Origin: Rhizobium binae
GTDB lineage: Bacteria; Pseudomonadota; Alphaproteobacteria; Rhizobiales; Rhizobiaceae
Reading direction: 5' to 3'
Length of the DNA stretch: 64,000 nt
NCBI RefSeq assembly: GCF_017357225.1
Contig: NZ_CP071605.1
Span: 124,001-188,000, forward strand
The translations under genes were made by a program, and so were the position numbers. The notes beneath the pieces were generated by a model. The model made no database searches. It was not told where the DNA came from and saw only the letters and a list, made by a program, of their open reading frames with translations. This document shows positions 18,915 to 28,614 of the stretch, one piece after another; position 1 is the first letter of the stretch, and the number at the start of each line of letters is the position of its first letter.

Positions 18915-19130
18915 ATGATGAATCTCTGGGAAGTTATGCGCGCTCCTGGAAGTTACTGTCGAATGCTGACGGTTACGTTTGTGTTCGCGTTAATTACATA
19001 TCTGCGCTATAAATCTGTAACATTGACGCTATACTATAGCATTATTTGCATATTTCTTATGCAGCTTGTCTATATTGGTGGCATCCTATTCCTCACATGG
19101 CGTGAGAGGCCGGGGCGCAGAGCAGACTGA
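18915..19130 (+). CDS. exoX: ExoX/SyrA-like exopolysaccharide production repressor, small membrane protein
   Basis: A 71-aa protein with two hydrophobic helices (about residues 17-35 and 38-60) and a basic tail (WRERPGRRAD). The pattern of helix, short polar turn, then LMQLVYIGGILFLTWRE resembles the SyrA/ExoX family (small inner-membrane proteins that lower EPS output post-translationally, probably via ExoY). GGAG lies eight bases before the tandem ATGs. Its presence beside an exoY-containing cluster supports the role. The family assignment is from memory of the pattern, not from an alignment. Confidence 0.6.
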   Translation: MMNLWEVMRAPGSYCRMLTVTFVFALITYLRYKSVTLTLYYSIICIFLMQLVYIGGILFLTWRERPGRRAD

Positions 19131-19214
19131 AAGTTGTACGGACTGCATTGTTGTGTCAGTTCCGGAGAAGAGGAGAAGCCGGCCCTACGACACACGTTGA
19201 AGGATTGATGTGTG

Positions 19215-19682
19215 ATGAAATTCGGGACAAGCGGGCTTCGCGGCCGTTCTGTCGATCTGAAGGGCCGGGCTTCGGCGCTTTATGCCACAGCCATCGGACA
19301 TTGTCTGCTCGACAGTGGCATGGCGCCTCGAGGTCGATTGCTTTCTGCCCATTCTGGCGACGCTCTCACTTGCAGCATCCAGGCGGCAGTCGCTGTCGGT
19401 AATGGCTGTCTCCCACCATTTGCCGTTCGCCGCAGCCGACCGCCTTGAAAATTCCCGTTGAGACCAGGGTGAGGTTGATGGCTATCTTCGAAGCGGCTCT
19501 GCCAACCTCACAGCGTTCCTGCAGCCGATCGGCGAGATCGGCGGCCTTAGCGACATGGACGGGCTCCCTCCGGCAATGCCCCCGAAATGCGCTGCTATCT
19601 TGAGGCAGAAAGCGCAGCCGCAACTGCGGCGTTGCTGCAGACGAGCCTGGAACGCATCCGCTGGTGGGCGAAGGTAAACTGA
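19215..19682 (+). pseudogene. Decayed phosphomannomutase (manB/noeK-like) with internal deletion
   Basis: The 5' part encodes MKFGTSGLRGRSVDLKGRAS, the signature start of phosphomannomutases. The frame degrades around 19400-19425 and then resumes with C-terminal sequence. AADRLEN, then an in-frame stop, then LTAFLQPIGEIGGLSDMDGL lie at about 19430-19565. After a frame change, SGNAPEMRCYLEAES continues to a stop at 19680-19682. A normal enzyme has about 470 residues, so about 330 codons including the active-site serine loop are gone. It sits directly before manC, with which manB normally pairs to make GDP-mannose. Confidence 0.8.
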
Positions 19683-19715
19683 TCGAAAAACAAAAGATTT
19701 CCAAGGATTTTCGAA

Positions 19716-21143
19716 ATGACGCAGAAGATCGTTCCCGTGATTCTGGCCGGTGGGAAGGGTACTCGACTCTGGCCGCTGTCGCGCGCCGCAGCACCGAAAC
19801 AGTTTTTACAATTCATCGGCGATAAGACGCTTTTCCAGAAAGCGCTATCGCGCGTCTCCGACTGCACTCTCTACGAGGCTCCGGTTGTTGTCACGAACGA
19901 GGAATTCCGCTTTCTCGTCGCCGAACAGGCGCGCCAACTGGACATAGGCCTCGCCGCCATCCTGCTCGAACCGGTCTCCCGCAACACTGCCGCCGCAGTC
20001 GCAGCGGCCGCGACGCTGGTGCGCGATCGCTTTGATGAAAACACGATCATGCATGTGCTGGGCTCCGACCACGAAATCGCGGCCGATGACACCTATTTTG
20101 ACTGCGTCCGCATCGCAGCCGCCACAGCCTCCGTAGGCAAGCTCGTGACCTTCGGCATCCAGCCGGCCGAACCGGCAACCGGCTATGGCTACATCGAGGG
20201 TGGCCAACCGCTGGCGACGGGTGCGTGCGTGGTGGCCCGCTTCATCGAAAAGCCGCTGCTCGCGAATGCCGAAGAAATGCTCGCCGCCGGCGGCTTCTAT
20301 TGGAACTCCGGTATGTTCATGTTCTCGGTCTCATGCCTTCTCGATGAGCTGCGCACCTATGCTCCGGAGACGATAAGGGCCGCCGGAGAGGCCGTAGCAA
20401 ACGCAACGACAGACCTTGATTTCACCCGCCTCGATAAGGCGGCGTTTGCCGCGGCCCCGAATATCTCGATCGACTACGCCATCATGGAGAAGACGAGCAA
20501 TGTCGCCGTCGTTCCCTCGCCCTTTCAGTGGTCCGACCTCGGCAGCTGGGATTCCGTCTGGAAGAGCAGCAACCGGGACGAGCATGGTAACGTGGCAGCC
20601 GCCAACACCACCGTCGTCAATACCAAGAACTCGCTCATTATCACCCATGGCGTGCACCTCGCCGTCCAGGGCATGGACGATATCGCGGTCATCGCCAGCG
20701 AGGATGCCGTTTATGTCGGCAGGCTAGAGGACAGTCAAAACGTCGGAAATATCGTCAAGATGCTCGCCGCCGCCGCGTCGACATCGCAGCTGACCGAAAC
20801 ACACCCGACGTCTTACCGACCCTGGGGCGGCTACACGTCGGTGCTGAACGGCGATCGTTTCCAGGTGAAACGCATCTTTGTAACCCCAGGCAAAAAGCTG
20901 TCGCTGCAGAAGCACCATCACCGCTCGGAGCACTGGATCGTCGTCAAGGGCACGGCCGAAGTGACCGTTGGCGAAAACGTGCAGATGCTCAGAGAGAACG
21001 AATCCGTCTACATCCCGCTTGGCGAAATCCATCGCCTCTCCAACCCCGGCAAGATCCTGCTTGAACTGATCGAAGTCCAGACCGGATCTTATCTCGGCGA
21101 AGACGATATCATCCGCATCGTTGACGAGTTCGGCCGCAGCTGA
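19716..21143 (+). CDS. manC: Mannose-1-phosphate guanylyltransferase / mannose-6-phosphate isomerase
   Basis: A 475-aa bifunctional type II enzyme. The N-terminal nucleotidyltransferase has LAGGKGTRLWPLSR and the KPLLANAEEML/NSGMFMF motifs. The C-terminal cupin domain starts near RPWGGYTSVLNGDRFQVKRI and has the metal-site histidines in LSLQKHHHRSEHWIVV. It makes GDP-mannose for exopolysaccharide or LPS. The ribosome site AAGGA precedes ATG 19716. Its usual partner phosphomannomutase, immediately upstream, is a pseudogene, so Man-1-P must come from another locus. Confidence 0.92.
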   Translation: MTQKIVPVILAGGKGTRLWPLSRAAAPKQFLQFIGDKTLFQKALSRVSDCTLYEAPVVVTNEEFRFLVAEQARQLDIGLAAILLEPVSRNTAAAVAAAATLVRDRFDENTIMHVLGSDHEIAADDTYFDCVRIAAATASVGKLVTFGIQPAEPATGYGYIEGGQPLATGACVVARFIEKPLLANAEEMLAAGGFYWNSGMFMFSVSCLLDELRTYAPETIRAAGEAVANATTDLDFTRLDKAAFAAAPNISIDYAIMEKTSNVAVVPSPFQWSDLGSWDSVWKSSNRDEHGNVAAANTTVVNTKNSLIITHGVHLAVQGMDDIAVIASEDAVYVGRLEDSQNVGNIVKMLAAAASTSQLTETHPTSYRPWGGYTSVLNGDRFQVKRIFVTPGKKLSLQKHHHRSEHWIVVKGTAEVTVGENVQMLRENESVYIPLGEIHRLSNPGKILLELIEVQTGSYLGEDDIIRIVDEFGRS

Positions 21144-21325
21144 TCGGCGTCGGGGACCAAGGCAATCCGAGCAGCGAGACATGTCATGCCACAAGTAGAG
21201 CGGGCAAGAGAATGGACGGTGGTCTTAGAGACGGTCGGGCCTCTGTTTCAGCGCTTGCGAACCGCGCCAAGGCAGAGGCCAAGCGGATTCGCGGGGCAGC
21301 CTGAGAACAGACCTGGATTATCAGA

Positions 21326-22309
21326 TCAGTGCCGGTTTGATTTTGCGTGCCAGTTCCACGCTGAGCGGATGATCTGAGACAAGTCATACTGCGGCGTCCA
21401 GCCGAGAACCTCTCGCGCCTTGTCATTGTTGGCAACAAGCGTGTGCGAGTCGCCCTCTCGCCGGCCAACATATTCCAGAGGAAACGGCCGCTCGGAGACG
21501 CGCTCGATGGTGCCGAGCAACTCCTTCACGGTCGTCCCGGTGCCGGTGCCGAGATTGAGGGCAACTGACTCTCCGCCGCGCAGCAGATGCTCGACGGCGC
21601 GCACGTGGGCATCTGCGAGGTCAAGCACGTGTATGTAGTCGCGCACGCAGGTACCATCACGGGTCTCGTAGTCGGTTCCGAACACCTTGAAGCCTTCGCG
21701 GCGGCCAAGGGCGGCGTCGATCGCCAGCGGTATGGCATGCGTTTCCGGCTGGTGCCACTCGCCGATCCGGCCTTCGAAATCGGCCCCGGCGGCGTTGAAG
21801 TAGCGAAGCACGACAGATCGAAAGCCCGTGTACGTGTCGTAGTCGGCAAGCGCCTGCTCGACGATGTACTTCGTGCGGCCGTACGGATTAATCGGCACCT
21901 GGCGGTGCGTCTCGTCGAGCGGCACGCGCTGCGGCAAGCCATAGGTCGCACAGGTCGACGAAAAGACGAACGACTTGACACCCGCCGCCTGGGCTGCGGC
22001 CAGGAGCGTCAACGTGCCTATGACGTTGTTCTCGTAGAAGGCAACCGGGTCTTTAACCGATCCTCCGACCTCTATGAGCGCGGCAAAGTGCAGGATGGCA
22101 GCCGGTTTATGTTTAGCCAGGACCTCGTCGAGACGAGCGCGGTCCCGGATATCTCCCTCTTCCGCGGGGCCCCACTTGACGAACTCGCGATGACCGTTTG
22201 AGAAATTGTCGAAAACGACCGGTTTGAAGCCCTTGTTCGCAAGATCGAGACACGTATGCGAGCCAATATACCCCGCGCCACCGACGACCAAAGCCGTTTC
22301 ACCTGCCAC
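21326..22309 (-). CDS. galE: UDP-glucose 4-epimerase
   Basis: A 327-aa extended SDR. GGAGYIGSHTCLDLANKG binds NAD, SSTCATYG carries the serine, and YGRTKYIVE the catalytic Tyr-x3-Lys. VGRREGDSHTLVANNDKA is the sugar-nucleotide end. It interconverts UDP-glucose and UDP-galactose and so supplies galactosyl donors to the exopolysaccharide; it is equivalent to rhizobial ExoB. It is convergent with manC. A 556-bp gene-free region lies upstream. Confidence 0.92.
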   Translation of the reverse strand: MAGETALVVGGAGYIGSHTCLDLANKGFKPVVFDNFSNGHREFVKWGPAEEGDIRDRARLDEVLAKHKPAAILHFAALIEVGGSVKDPVAFYENNVIGTLTLLAAAQAAGVKSFVFSSTCATYGLPQRVPLDETHRQVPINPYGRTKYIVEQALADYDTYTGFRSVVLRYFNAAGADFEGRIGEWHQPETHAIPLAIDAALGRREGFKVFGTDYETRDGTCVRDYIHVLDLADAHVRAVEHLLRGGESVALNLGTGTGTTVKELLGTIERVSERPFPLEYVGRREGDSHTLVANNDKAREVLGWTPQYDLSQIIRSAWNWHAKSNRH

Positions 22310-22806
22310 GTACCACCTCTTTTTGTTTTATCGCGTTAAGAATGACCCGGATCCTAGCTTGAAACGCGAGTAAAGGCGTATCGCCACGAAGATTAACTTC
22401 ACAGATACGCTGCGTCCAACATCAACACTGACGACAATAACGTGATGTTTAAAGTTAACATTAGGACGTCAGCGCAAACTATGCTATACTGCAGCACGAT
22501 ATGGAATGCAATGCGCTCCACGAAATGCAGTGAATTGTATTGCGTGATTCCTATACTTCAGCGAAATATATTGATCAATTCAGAAGAGGCGCAGCCTTCG
22601 TCCTGCCGAATCGCGTCCCGGTGAGATCAGTTTGACAAGAAGTTTCCAGGGAGGCGCCATCACTCCGACCTTGCTTTGATGCGGCCAGCTGGCCCCGAGT
22701 TTTAGTTCCGGCAATAGTGAAGGAATTTCTGTTTTCTGATCCAGGCTAGGCTAGGCCAAGAGTAATCGGGGAAAATCTTCGGTGAGATGTCGTAGCTGGG
22801 ACCAAA
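22310..22806. other. Gene-free stretch between galE and arsR
   Basis: About 500 bp with no credible gene. It holds the TGCTGCAGT motif (22488-22496, minus) and repeated ATGCAATGC/ATGCAGTG-like half-sites at 22500-22550, about 200 bp upstream of galE, which may be regulatory. Nothing else is recognised. Confidence 0.5.
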
Positions 22807-22836
22807 ATGTAGCCATTTAGCTACATGTTATTGACA
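22807..22836 (+). promoter_or_regulatory. ArsR operator and -35 box
   Basis: ATGTAGC-CATTTA-GCTACAT (22807-22826) is a perfect 7-bp inverted repeat. TTGACA follows at 22831-22836. A second ATGTAGC at 22857-22863 runs into the arsR start codon. This fits autoregulation by the ArsR protein. A -10 at 22852-22859 would place the transcript start at or next to the ATG. Confidence 0.6.
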
Positions 22837-22865
22837 GGGCGTGCGGCACTGCATAATGTAGCCAA

Positions 22866-23204
22866 ATGGGTACCTATTCACACTCACTTCCTACCCTCTT
22901 CGGCGCACTATCAGACCCGACACGGCTGGCAGTTGTCGAACGGCTTGCATCGGGTGCAGCGTCCGTTTCTGAACTTTCGAAGCCGTTCGAAATGGCGCGC
23001 CCTTCCTTTCTGAAACACCTGCGTGTTCTGGAGGATGCCGGGGTGGTGACATCCGTCAAGCGGGGGCGGGTCAGAACCGTTTCGCTTCGACAAGAAGCGC
23101 TCGGCCTCATCGAAGAGTGGGTGGATTGGCATCGCAGACGGGCCGAGGCTCGCTTGGATCGTCTGGGCGTATTTCTGCAATCGGAGAGAGAAGATGACGA
23201 ATGA
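22866..23204 (+). CDS. ArsR-family transcriptional regulator
   Basis: A 112-aa winged-helix protein: LFGALSDPTRLAVVERLASG, then a recognition helix in MARPSFLKHLRVLEDAGVVTSVKRGRVRTV. There is no metal-binding CxC in helix 3, so it is of the non-metal subgroup, which commonly pairs with SRPBCC proteins. There is almost no room for a leader between promoter and ATG. Its end overlaps the next gene by 11 bp. It probably represses its own operon through the palindrome at 22807. Confidence 0.85.
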   Translation: MGTYSHSLPTLFGALSDPTRLAVVERLASGAASVSELSKPFEMARPSFLKHLRVLEDAGVVTSVKRGRVRTVSLRQEALGLIEEWVDWHRRRAEARLDRLGVFLQSEREDDE

Positions 23205-23655
23205 AGCGCAGCATCATGAACAATTCGCCCTGGAACGGTCCTACCCCAACTGCCTCGACCACGTTTGGGCGGCGTGGGCGGTGCCGGAAAAGAAGAAGGC
23301 TTGGTTCGGTGACGGGCTGATAGAGATGGATTTCCACGAAGGAGGGCGGGAGCGGGGCGCCTTTCGCAACGATATGGGCGAGCACACGAAGGAGGCGACC
23401 TTCTTCGAGATCTCCGAACGCAAGCGGATCGTCTACGGCTATTCGATGGCGATGAACGGGCGCATCCATACCGTTTCACTCGTCACTGTTCTGTTCGAAG
23501 ATCATGGCGGCGGGACAAGGCTGCGACATATCGAGCAGATGTGCGTGATGCCTCCAAGCGACGGCGTCGAGGGACGCAAGCATGGCTGGGGCGCGTTGCT
23601 GGATCGGTTGGGAACTTATCTGGAAACCGACAGCCTCGCAGAGACAAGGGCATGA
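23194..23655 (+). CDS. SRPBCC (AHSA1-like) domain protein
   Basis: A 153-aa START/Bet v1-fold protein with FALERSYPNCLDHVWAAW..KKAWFGD at the N-terminus, the usual AHSA1 opening, followed by VTVLFEDHGGGTRLRHIEQM. It is translationally coupled to arsR, an association common in proteobacteria. The ligand or function of these pairs is mostly unknown. It is complete in length for the family. Confidence 0.8.
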   Translation: MTNEAQHHEQFALERSYPNCLDHVWAAWAVPEKKKAWFGDGLIEMDFHEGGRERGAFRNDMGEHTKEATFFEISERKRIVYGYSMAMNGRIHTVSLVTVLFEDHGGGTRLRHIEQMCVMPPSDGVEGRKHGWGALLDRLGTYLETDSLAETRA

Positions 23656-24018
23656 AATTGGCCAGCGTGCTTTCTCGGCAAGCCTGCTTTGGTCCAGCCC
23701 GTATATGTTCGGCGACATCTGGCGCGCGGGGGCGGGCGCGTCGCTGGTGACCTCCGCGTCATGGAAGTTCGCGGTTGCACTCATGCGCGAGATCGCGACG
23801 GCGTTATAGCGGCGAGCGCAATGGCATTCCTCTCCTGTCAGCTCGGCCGGATGCGCCGCCAGTGACGCTCGAAATCGTGAACGCCTCGAGTGACGAATTG
23901 CCGTGACTTTCCTGCTTGGCGCCGGTGATCAGGAAGGGCAACGTTCGCCGCCTTCGAAGTCGTTGCTGACGACACCTCCGCCGGCGTGTTGACGGCAACA
24001 TACGGCCCCCTCTCCTCT
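23656..24018. other. Gene-free stretch
   Basis: 363 bp between the SRPBCC gene and the first enolase-superfamily gene. Short open frames exist on both strands, but none has a convincing ribosome site or recognisable protein. Confidence 0.4.
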
Positions 24019-25218
24019 TCAGTCGAAAAAGCTCGCATCCTCTTCCATCAGGTATTTTCTGGCCCCTTCCGCGTCGATGTCGAGCCCCAGACCTGGCGCT
24101 TCCAGCAGGTCGACCATGCTGTCCTTGACGATCTGCGACGGCAGGCCGATGACCAGATCTTCCCACCATGGATCGGAAGCGGTCGGATATTCGAAAGCGA
24201 CGTAATTTGCCGGCAACGTGGCGCAGACATTGATCAGCGCGCCGAGGCCGAGCAGCCCGTTAGCGGTGCCGTGTGGTGCCATCAGGATCGAGTGCATGTA
24301 GGCATGCTCGGCGACCCATTTGAGCTCGGCGATGCCGCCAATATCGGCTGGATCGGGGCCGATCACGCGGACCGCCTGCGTCTCGATCAGCTCCTTGAAA
24401 TTGTGCCGGAGGTAAATCTGTTCACCGGTATGGATCGGGGTCGAGGTGGAGGTCGTCAGCTCCCGATAGGCTTGCGGGTTGACCCAGGGCACGTAGTCTC
24501 CTGTCAGCATGTCCTCGAGCCACATCAAATTGTACTTCTCCACCGCGCGAGCGAACCTGATCGCATCGGGCAGCATCCAGCCCGGGCCGCAGTCGAGCGC
24601 CAGGCTGACTTTGTCGCCCAGCACTTCCTTCATCGCGATCACGCAGTCGAGCATATGGTTGAAGCCGCGCTCGCTGATCGCTCCCTGATCCATGGCGCCG
24701 TGATAGCCGGCCTTCTTCTGGATCACGCCGTAGTGGAAACCCTCGATGGTGTCCTTCATGTTGGAATGGAAGGAGATTCCCTGCTTGATCATGAAGAAGT
24801 TCTGCGGCTGCTCCATCATCCATTTGACGTCAGCGGCGTAATCCTCCGGCCGGTCGCCGGTTCGCTTCTGGCGGACCGAGCCGTTGTAGACGCGCACCTT
24901 GTCCCGCACCTTGCCGCCGAGCAGTTTATAGGCCGGCACGCCCGCCGCCTTGCCAGCAATATCCCACAGCGCATGCTCGATCGCGCTCACCGCCGCGCCG
25001 TACGGCTTGAAGGAGCCGCGCTGGCGGATTTTCAGCATGACTCTCTCGACATCGGTCGGATCCTCGCCGATCAGCGCCTCGCGGAAATGCAGCACAAAGG
25101 GCTTGAGGTACGACTTGGTGAATTCGACTTCGCCCAAGCCATAGAGGCCCTCGTCCGTAACGATCCGGACAATCGGGTGTCTGCCGATAACGGCACAGCG
25201 GAGATCGGTGACCTTCAT
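24019..25218 (-). CDS. Enolase-superfamily (mandelate racemase-like) sugar-acid dehydratase 1
   Basis: A 399-aa protein. The N-terminal capping domain has GLYGLGEVEFTK. The barrel shows metal-ligand positions in LALDCGPG (Asp), LMWLEDML (Glu) and PIHTGEQIY (Glu), with a base histidine candidate in MAPHGTANG and a lysine in FMIKQG. These are features of acid-sugar dehydratases or racemases in the mandelate racemase group. The substrate cannot be assigned. It is the distal gene of a minus-strand run of three related enzymes plus a GntR regulator. Confidence 0.8.
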   Translation of the reverse strand: MKVTDLRCAVIGRHPIVRIVTDEGLYGLGEVEFTKSYLKPFVLHFREALIGEDPTDVERVMLKIRQRGSFKPYGAAVSAIEHALWDIAGKAAGVPAYKLLGGKVRDKVRVYNGSVRQKRTGDRPEDYAADVKWMMEQPQNFFMIKQGISFHSNMKDTIEGFHYGVIQKKAGYHGAMDQGAISERGFNHMLDCVIAMKEVLGDKVSLALDCGPGWMLPDAIRFARAVEKYNLMWLEDMLTGDYVPWVNPQAYRELTTSTSTPIHTGEQIYLRHNFKELIETQAVRVIGPDPADIGGIAELKWVAEHAYMHSILMAPHGTANGLLGLGALINVCATLPANYVAFEYPTASDPWWEDLVIGLPSQIVKDSMVDLLEAPGLGLDIDAEGARKYLMEEDASFFD

Positions 25219-25232
25219 CTTCTTTCCTTGCC

Positions 25233-26594
25233 TCAGCTCCAGGTGCGATCCCAGGAATACTCGTCGTCCCAGTGATCCGTGGGCTGCCAGATGCCGGCAA
25301 CGCCGGGCTGCAGATGCTGCAAGATCACTTCGTCGACCACGTCGTCGATGCCCAGGCCCGGCTTATCCGAAACAGTGATGAAGCCATTTTTCACCAGCGG
25401 CTTGGGAATGCCGGTGACGATATCGTCCCACCAGTCGACATCGGCGGAATGGTATTCGAGCGCCATGAAATTTTCAGTCGCGGTCGCAACATGTGCGGCG
25501 GCCATCGCGGCGATCGGGCTTTCTGCCATGTGGATGGCCATGGCGACACCCCGGTCCTGCGCCATGTCGCCGATCTTCTTGGTCTCGAGGATGCCTCCAC
25601 TGGTGAGCAGGTCAGGGTGGACAACGGAGACCCCGCCGCTGTTGAGCAGCGGCTCGAAGCCTTCCTTGAGGTATATATCCTCGCCGGTGCAGATTGGCAC
25701 CGTGGTGGAGTTCTGCAGTTGTCGATACTGCTCCGTATACTGCCACGGGATTACATCCTCGAGCCAGGCGGGCACGTATTTCTCAATTCGCCTGGCAAGG
25801 CGAATGCCGTTCTGCATCGAGATATGGCCGACATGGTCGATCGCCAGCGGCACATCCATGCCGATGACCTCACGGACCTCGGCGATGTATTGCTCGAGCA
25901 AATCGAGGCCCTTGTCCGAAAAGTGCAGACCGGTAAACGGGTGCGGGACGTTATGCAGATCGTACGAAGCGTTGCGGATCCGCCGCTCTTCTATGGTCTT
26001 CAGAGGCCCCCGAACGGGACTGGTTCGGTACCCTTCCAGTGAACCGGCGGGAAACACGACCGCACCGGGCACATCCGCAATCTGCATCAGTCCCAAATCC
26101 ATCTTCAGGAAGGTGAAGCCGAGCTCCATGCGCTGCCTGAGGCGCTTGCCGGTTTCGGTGCCACTCGGCACTGTGGCGTCGGTATCGCAGTAAACGCGTA
26201 CTTTCTCCCGAAAGCGGCCGCCGAGCATCTGGTAGATAGGGACGCCATAGGCCTTGCCGGCAAGATCCCACAACCCGATTTCAATCGCCGATACGCCGCC
26301 GCCCTGCCGGCCGTGCCCACCGAATTGCTTGATCCGGCGAAACAGTCGATCGATGTTGCAAGGGTTCTCACCCAGCAACCGGCTCTTCAGCATCAGCGCG
26401 TAGGTGGCGCTGGCGCCGTCGCGCACCTCTCCCAGCCCGACGATGCCCTGGTTGGTGTAAATCTTCAGCAGCACCGAGGCGAACGGCGCTCCGGTAATTT
26501 CGGCTACCCGCATGTCGGTGATGCGAAGGTCTGACGGCCTGGAATGCGTGTTCACCCGATTGAGCGCCTCGTCGGCCGAATATGCCTCTGGCAT
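25233..26594 (-). CDS. Enolase-superfamily sugar-acid dehydratase 2
   Basis: The protein is 453 aa from ATG 26594 (GAGGAAAAGTC ribosome site). It is longer than its neighbours because of an N-terminal extension and an insertion after the KMDLG strand. The metal ligands are in [19 protein letters not shown] and PICTGEDIY, and a histidine is in MAIHMAES. It is most similar in style to the enzyme encoded just downstream, suggesting an ancient duplication. It probably dehydrates a different sugar acid or epimer. Confidence 0.8.
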   Translation of the reverse strand: MPEAYSADEALNRVNTHSRPSDLRITDMRVAEITGAPFASVLLKIYTNQGIVGLGEVRDGASATYALMLKSRLLGENPCNIDRLFRRIKQFGGHGRQGGGVSAIEIGLWDLAGKAYGVPIYQMLGGRFREKVRVYCDTDATVPSGTETGKRLRQRMELGFTFLKMDLGLMQIADVPGAVVFPAGSLEGYRTSPVRGPLKTIEERRIRNASYDLHNVPHPFTGLHFSDKGLDLLEQYIAEVREVIGMDVPLAIDHVGHISMQNGIRLARRIEKYVPAWLEDVIPWQYTEQYRQLQNSTTVPICTGEDIYLKEGFEPLLNSGGVSVVHPDLLTSGGILETKKIGDMAQDRGVAMAIHMAESPIAAMAAAHVATATENFMALEYHSADVDWWDDIVTGIPKPLVKNGFITVSDKPGLGIDDVVDEVILQHLQPGVAGIWQPTDHWDDEYSWDRTWS

Positions 26595-26658
26595 GACTTT
26601 TCCTCGTTCTGCTGGGAGCCCATCGCCGCGCACGCTGGGCGGCCGAAAGCGTTGCTGG

Positions 26659-27825
26659 CTAGTCGAGCTCTATCTCATGGTCTTGGAGGTATTCGCGGTT
26701 CATCTCAACGCCGAGACCCGGCCTGGGCGTAAGCGTGAGGCTGCCGTTGGAAACATCGAGCGGCGTGTCGATCAGGTGATCGTATTTGCCGAGGTTCCAT
26801 TCTGACGTTTCAAGCTTGTAGAAATTCGGAACGGTCATCATCACCTGTGCTCCGGCAACCACGTTGATCGGCCCTGCGGCGTCATGCGGCGAGACGGGGA
26901 TGTAGTAGGCTTCGCACAGGGCAGAAATCTTCTTGAGTTCGGTAATGCCTCCGGTCCAGGTGACGTCGGGCATGATGTAGTCGGCGAGCCTGTTTTCGAG
27001 CACCGGCACGAAATCCCATTTCGTGTGGCCGCGCTCCCCCCAGGATATAGCGGCGCTGACCTTCTCGCGGACCTGCCTGAGGGCGTTGAGGCTCTCGGGC
27101 GGACAGGGTTCCTCGAACCAGTCGATCTGACCGGCCTCCTCGAGACTGCGGCAAAGGCGAATGGCGGTGGGAACGTCGAACCGGCCATGCGCATCGATGA
27201 GGATGTCGACGTCAGCGCCCGCCGTTTCGCGGATCAGGGCGGTGAGTTCGGCCGCCTCACGCTCATCCTTGCGCGTCATGCTGCCGTCGAGGTAGCCGTT
27301 TCGTTGTTCGCGAGCCAGTCCACCAGAGGCGCTGCCCTGGTATGGGAAAGGATCGAACTTGAGCGCGGTGTGACCGGACTCGACGATGTCTCGAATTTCC
27401 CTGGCCACCGCCTCCTTGCTGGTAAACTTGGCCTGGTTGGGATGGGTGTAGAGCGCGATTTCATCGCGCACCGGTCCGCCCAGGAGCTCGTATATCGGCT
27501 TGCCAAGGACTTTGCCCCGGATGTCCCAGAGGGCTATGTCGATGGCGCTCACGCATTCGACGGCGGCGCCGCGACTGCCCATGTAGGTGAAGCTGCGGAA
27601 TATCTTGTGCCAAAGATACTCGATGCGCGCCGGGTCCTCGCCCATCAAAGCGGCGCCGATCTGCCGCAGGATCGTGCAGAGGGCCCGATTGGCGAGCCTT
27701 GTCGTGGTGGTGATCTCTCCCCAGCCGCTCAGCCCCTCGTCGGTCGTCACTTCGACAAACAGAAACTCTCCCCAATAAGAAGCATCGGACTTGATTAGCC
27801 ACGGCCGAACGCTGGTGATCTTCAT
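26659..27825 (-). CDS. Enolase-superfamily dehydratase 3, galactonate-dehydratase-like
   Basis: The protein is 388 aa. It starts [20 protein letters not shown], the common opening of galactonate/gluconate dehydratase-like members. ALKFDPFPY holds the K-x-[10 protein letters not shown] the first Asp, [10 protein letters not shown] and AISWGERGH the two Glu, and VSPHDAAGP the general-base His. These are the classical mandelate racemase subgroup positions. It is the first enzyme gene downstream of the GntR regulator on the minus strand. Confidence 0.8.
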   Translation of the reverse strand: MKITSVRPWLIKSDASYWGEFLFVEVTTDEGLSGWGEITTTTRLANRALCTILRQIGAALMGEDPARIEYLWHKIFRSFTYMGSRGAAVECVSAIDIALWDIRGKVLGKPIYELLGGPVRDEIALYTHPNQAKFTSKEAVAREIRDIVESGHTALKFDPFPYQGSASGGLAREQRNGYLDGSMTRKDEREAAELTALIRETAGADVDILIDAHGRFDVPTAIRLCRSLEEAGQIDWFEEPCPPESLNALRQVREKVSAAISWGERGHTKWDFVPVLENRLADYIMPDVTWTGGITELKKISALCEAYYIPVSPHDAAGPINVVAGAQVMMTVPNFYKLETSEWNLGKYDHLIDTPLDVSNGSLTLTPRPGLGVEMNREYLQDHEIELD

Positions 27826-27864
27826 CTCAATTGCCTTTACCTGAAGTGTTCCGGGTTACGATAT

Positions 27865-28614
27865 TCATCCGGCGCGAGCGGCGTTACGCGCACGCATGTG
27901 TTCGAGGATGTGCCGCCCTGAGCCTTCGACATGGCGTGCAATAAGTTCGGCTGCCTCGTTCGCCCTTCCGGCTTTGACATGCGCAATAAGCTCGCGATGC
28001 TCACTCAGGATCGCTGCACGCCGGGCAAGGGTAAAATCGAAGCGGCGGCCCACGGCTCGAAGCACTTCGCGATGCTTCCACCAAAGCTCGGCAGCATGGC
28101 GGTTGTAGTGCTTCCGATACATGACCGTATGAAAGGCGGTGTCCAGCTCGCTATGCCTTACCGTTTCGGTAAAGTTGTTCTCTTCAATGAGGCTTTGGAT
28201 GCGTTCTAGTTCAGCAATGTCCTCCACCGTCGCCATATTCACGAACCAGCGCGTCAGTGACGGCTCGATCAAAACGCCTATCTCGTAGATATCCCGAACA
28301 AAGTCCTGATCGATGGGCCGGACGCGCGCTCCGCGGTTGGGAACGAAGGTGACAAAGCCCTCCCCGCGCAACAGTTGCAAAGCCTCCCGCACCGGGTTGG
28401 TCGAGGTGCCGTGGCGCCGGGCGAGATCGGTGATGACGAGCCGCTCGTTGGCTGCGAGCCGCCCTTCGATGATGTCGTCCCTGATCAGCTGGTAAACAGA
28501 CGCCCCCTCGCTCGAGGCCCCTGTAGCATCGATCCCCTCAGGGGGCTGCGCTCTAAATTCGCTTGTTTCGGCCAAGACCGTCCCCAATCCATACACACAT
28601 TGCCGGGATATCAT
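27865..28614 (-). CDS. GntR-family transcriptional regulator (FCD domain)
   Basis: The protein is 249 aa from ATG 28614, chosen for a strong GGGAGG six bases upstream. The winged helix spans YQLIRDDIIEGRLAANERLVITDLARRHGTSTNPVREALQLLRGEG. The C-terminal helical FCD domain has D/H metal or ligand positions (HSELDTAFH..., HRELIAHVKAG). It lies between divergent enzyme and transporter operons and very likely controls both in response to a sugar acid. Confidence 0.85.
   Translation of the reverse strand: MISRQCVYGLGTVLAETSEFRAQPPEGIDATGASSEGASVYQLIRDDIIEGRLAANERLVITDLARRHGTSTNPVREALQLLRGEGFVTFVPNRGARVRPIDQDFVRDIYEIGVLIEPSLTRWFVNMATVEDIAELERIQSLIEENNFTETVRHSELDTAFHTVMYRKHYNRHAAELWWKHREVLRAVGRRFDFTLARRAAILSEHRELIAHVKAGRANEAAELIARHVEGSGRHILEHMRARNAARAG

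Noticed and set aside
23986..25275. 429-codon plus-strand frame opposite the first enolase-superfamily gene
   Set aside because: Antisense shadow; the minus strand carries the full catalytic motif set.
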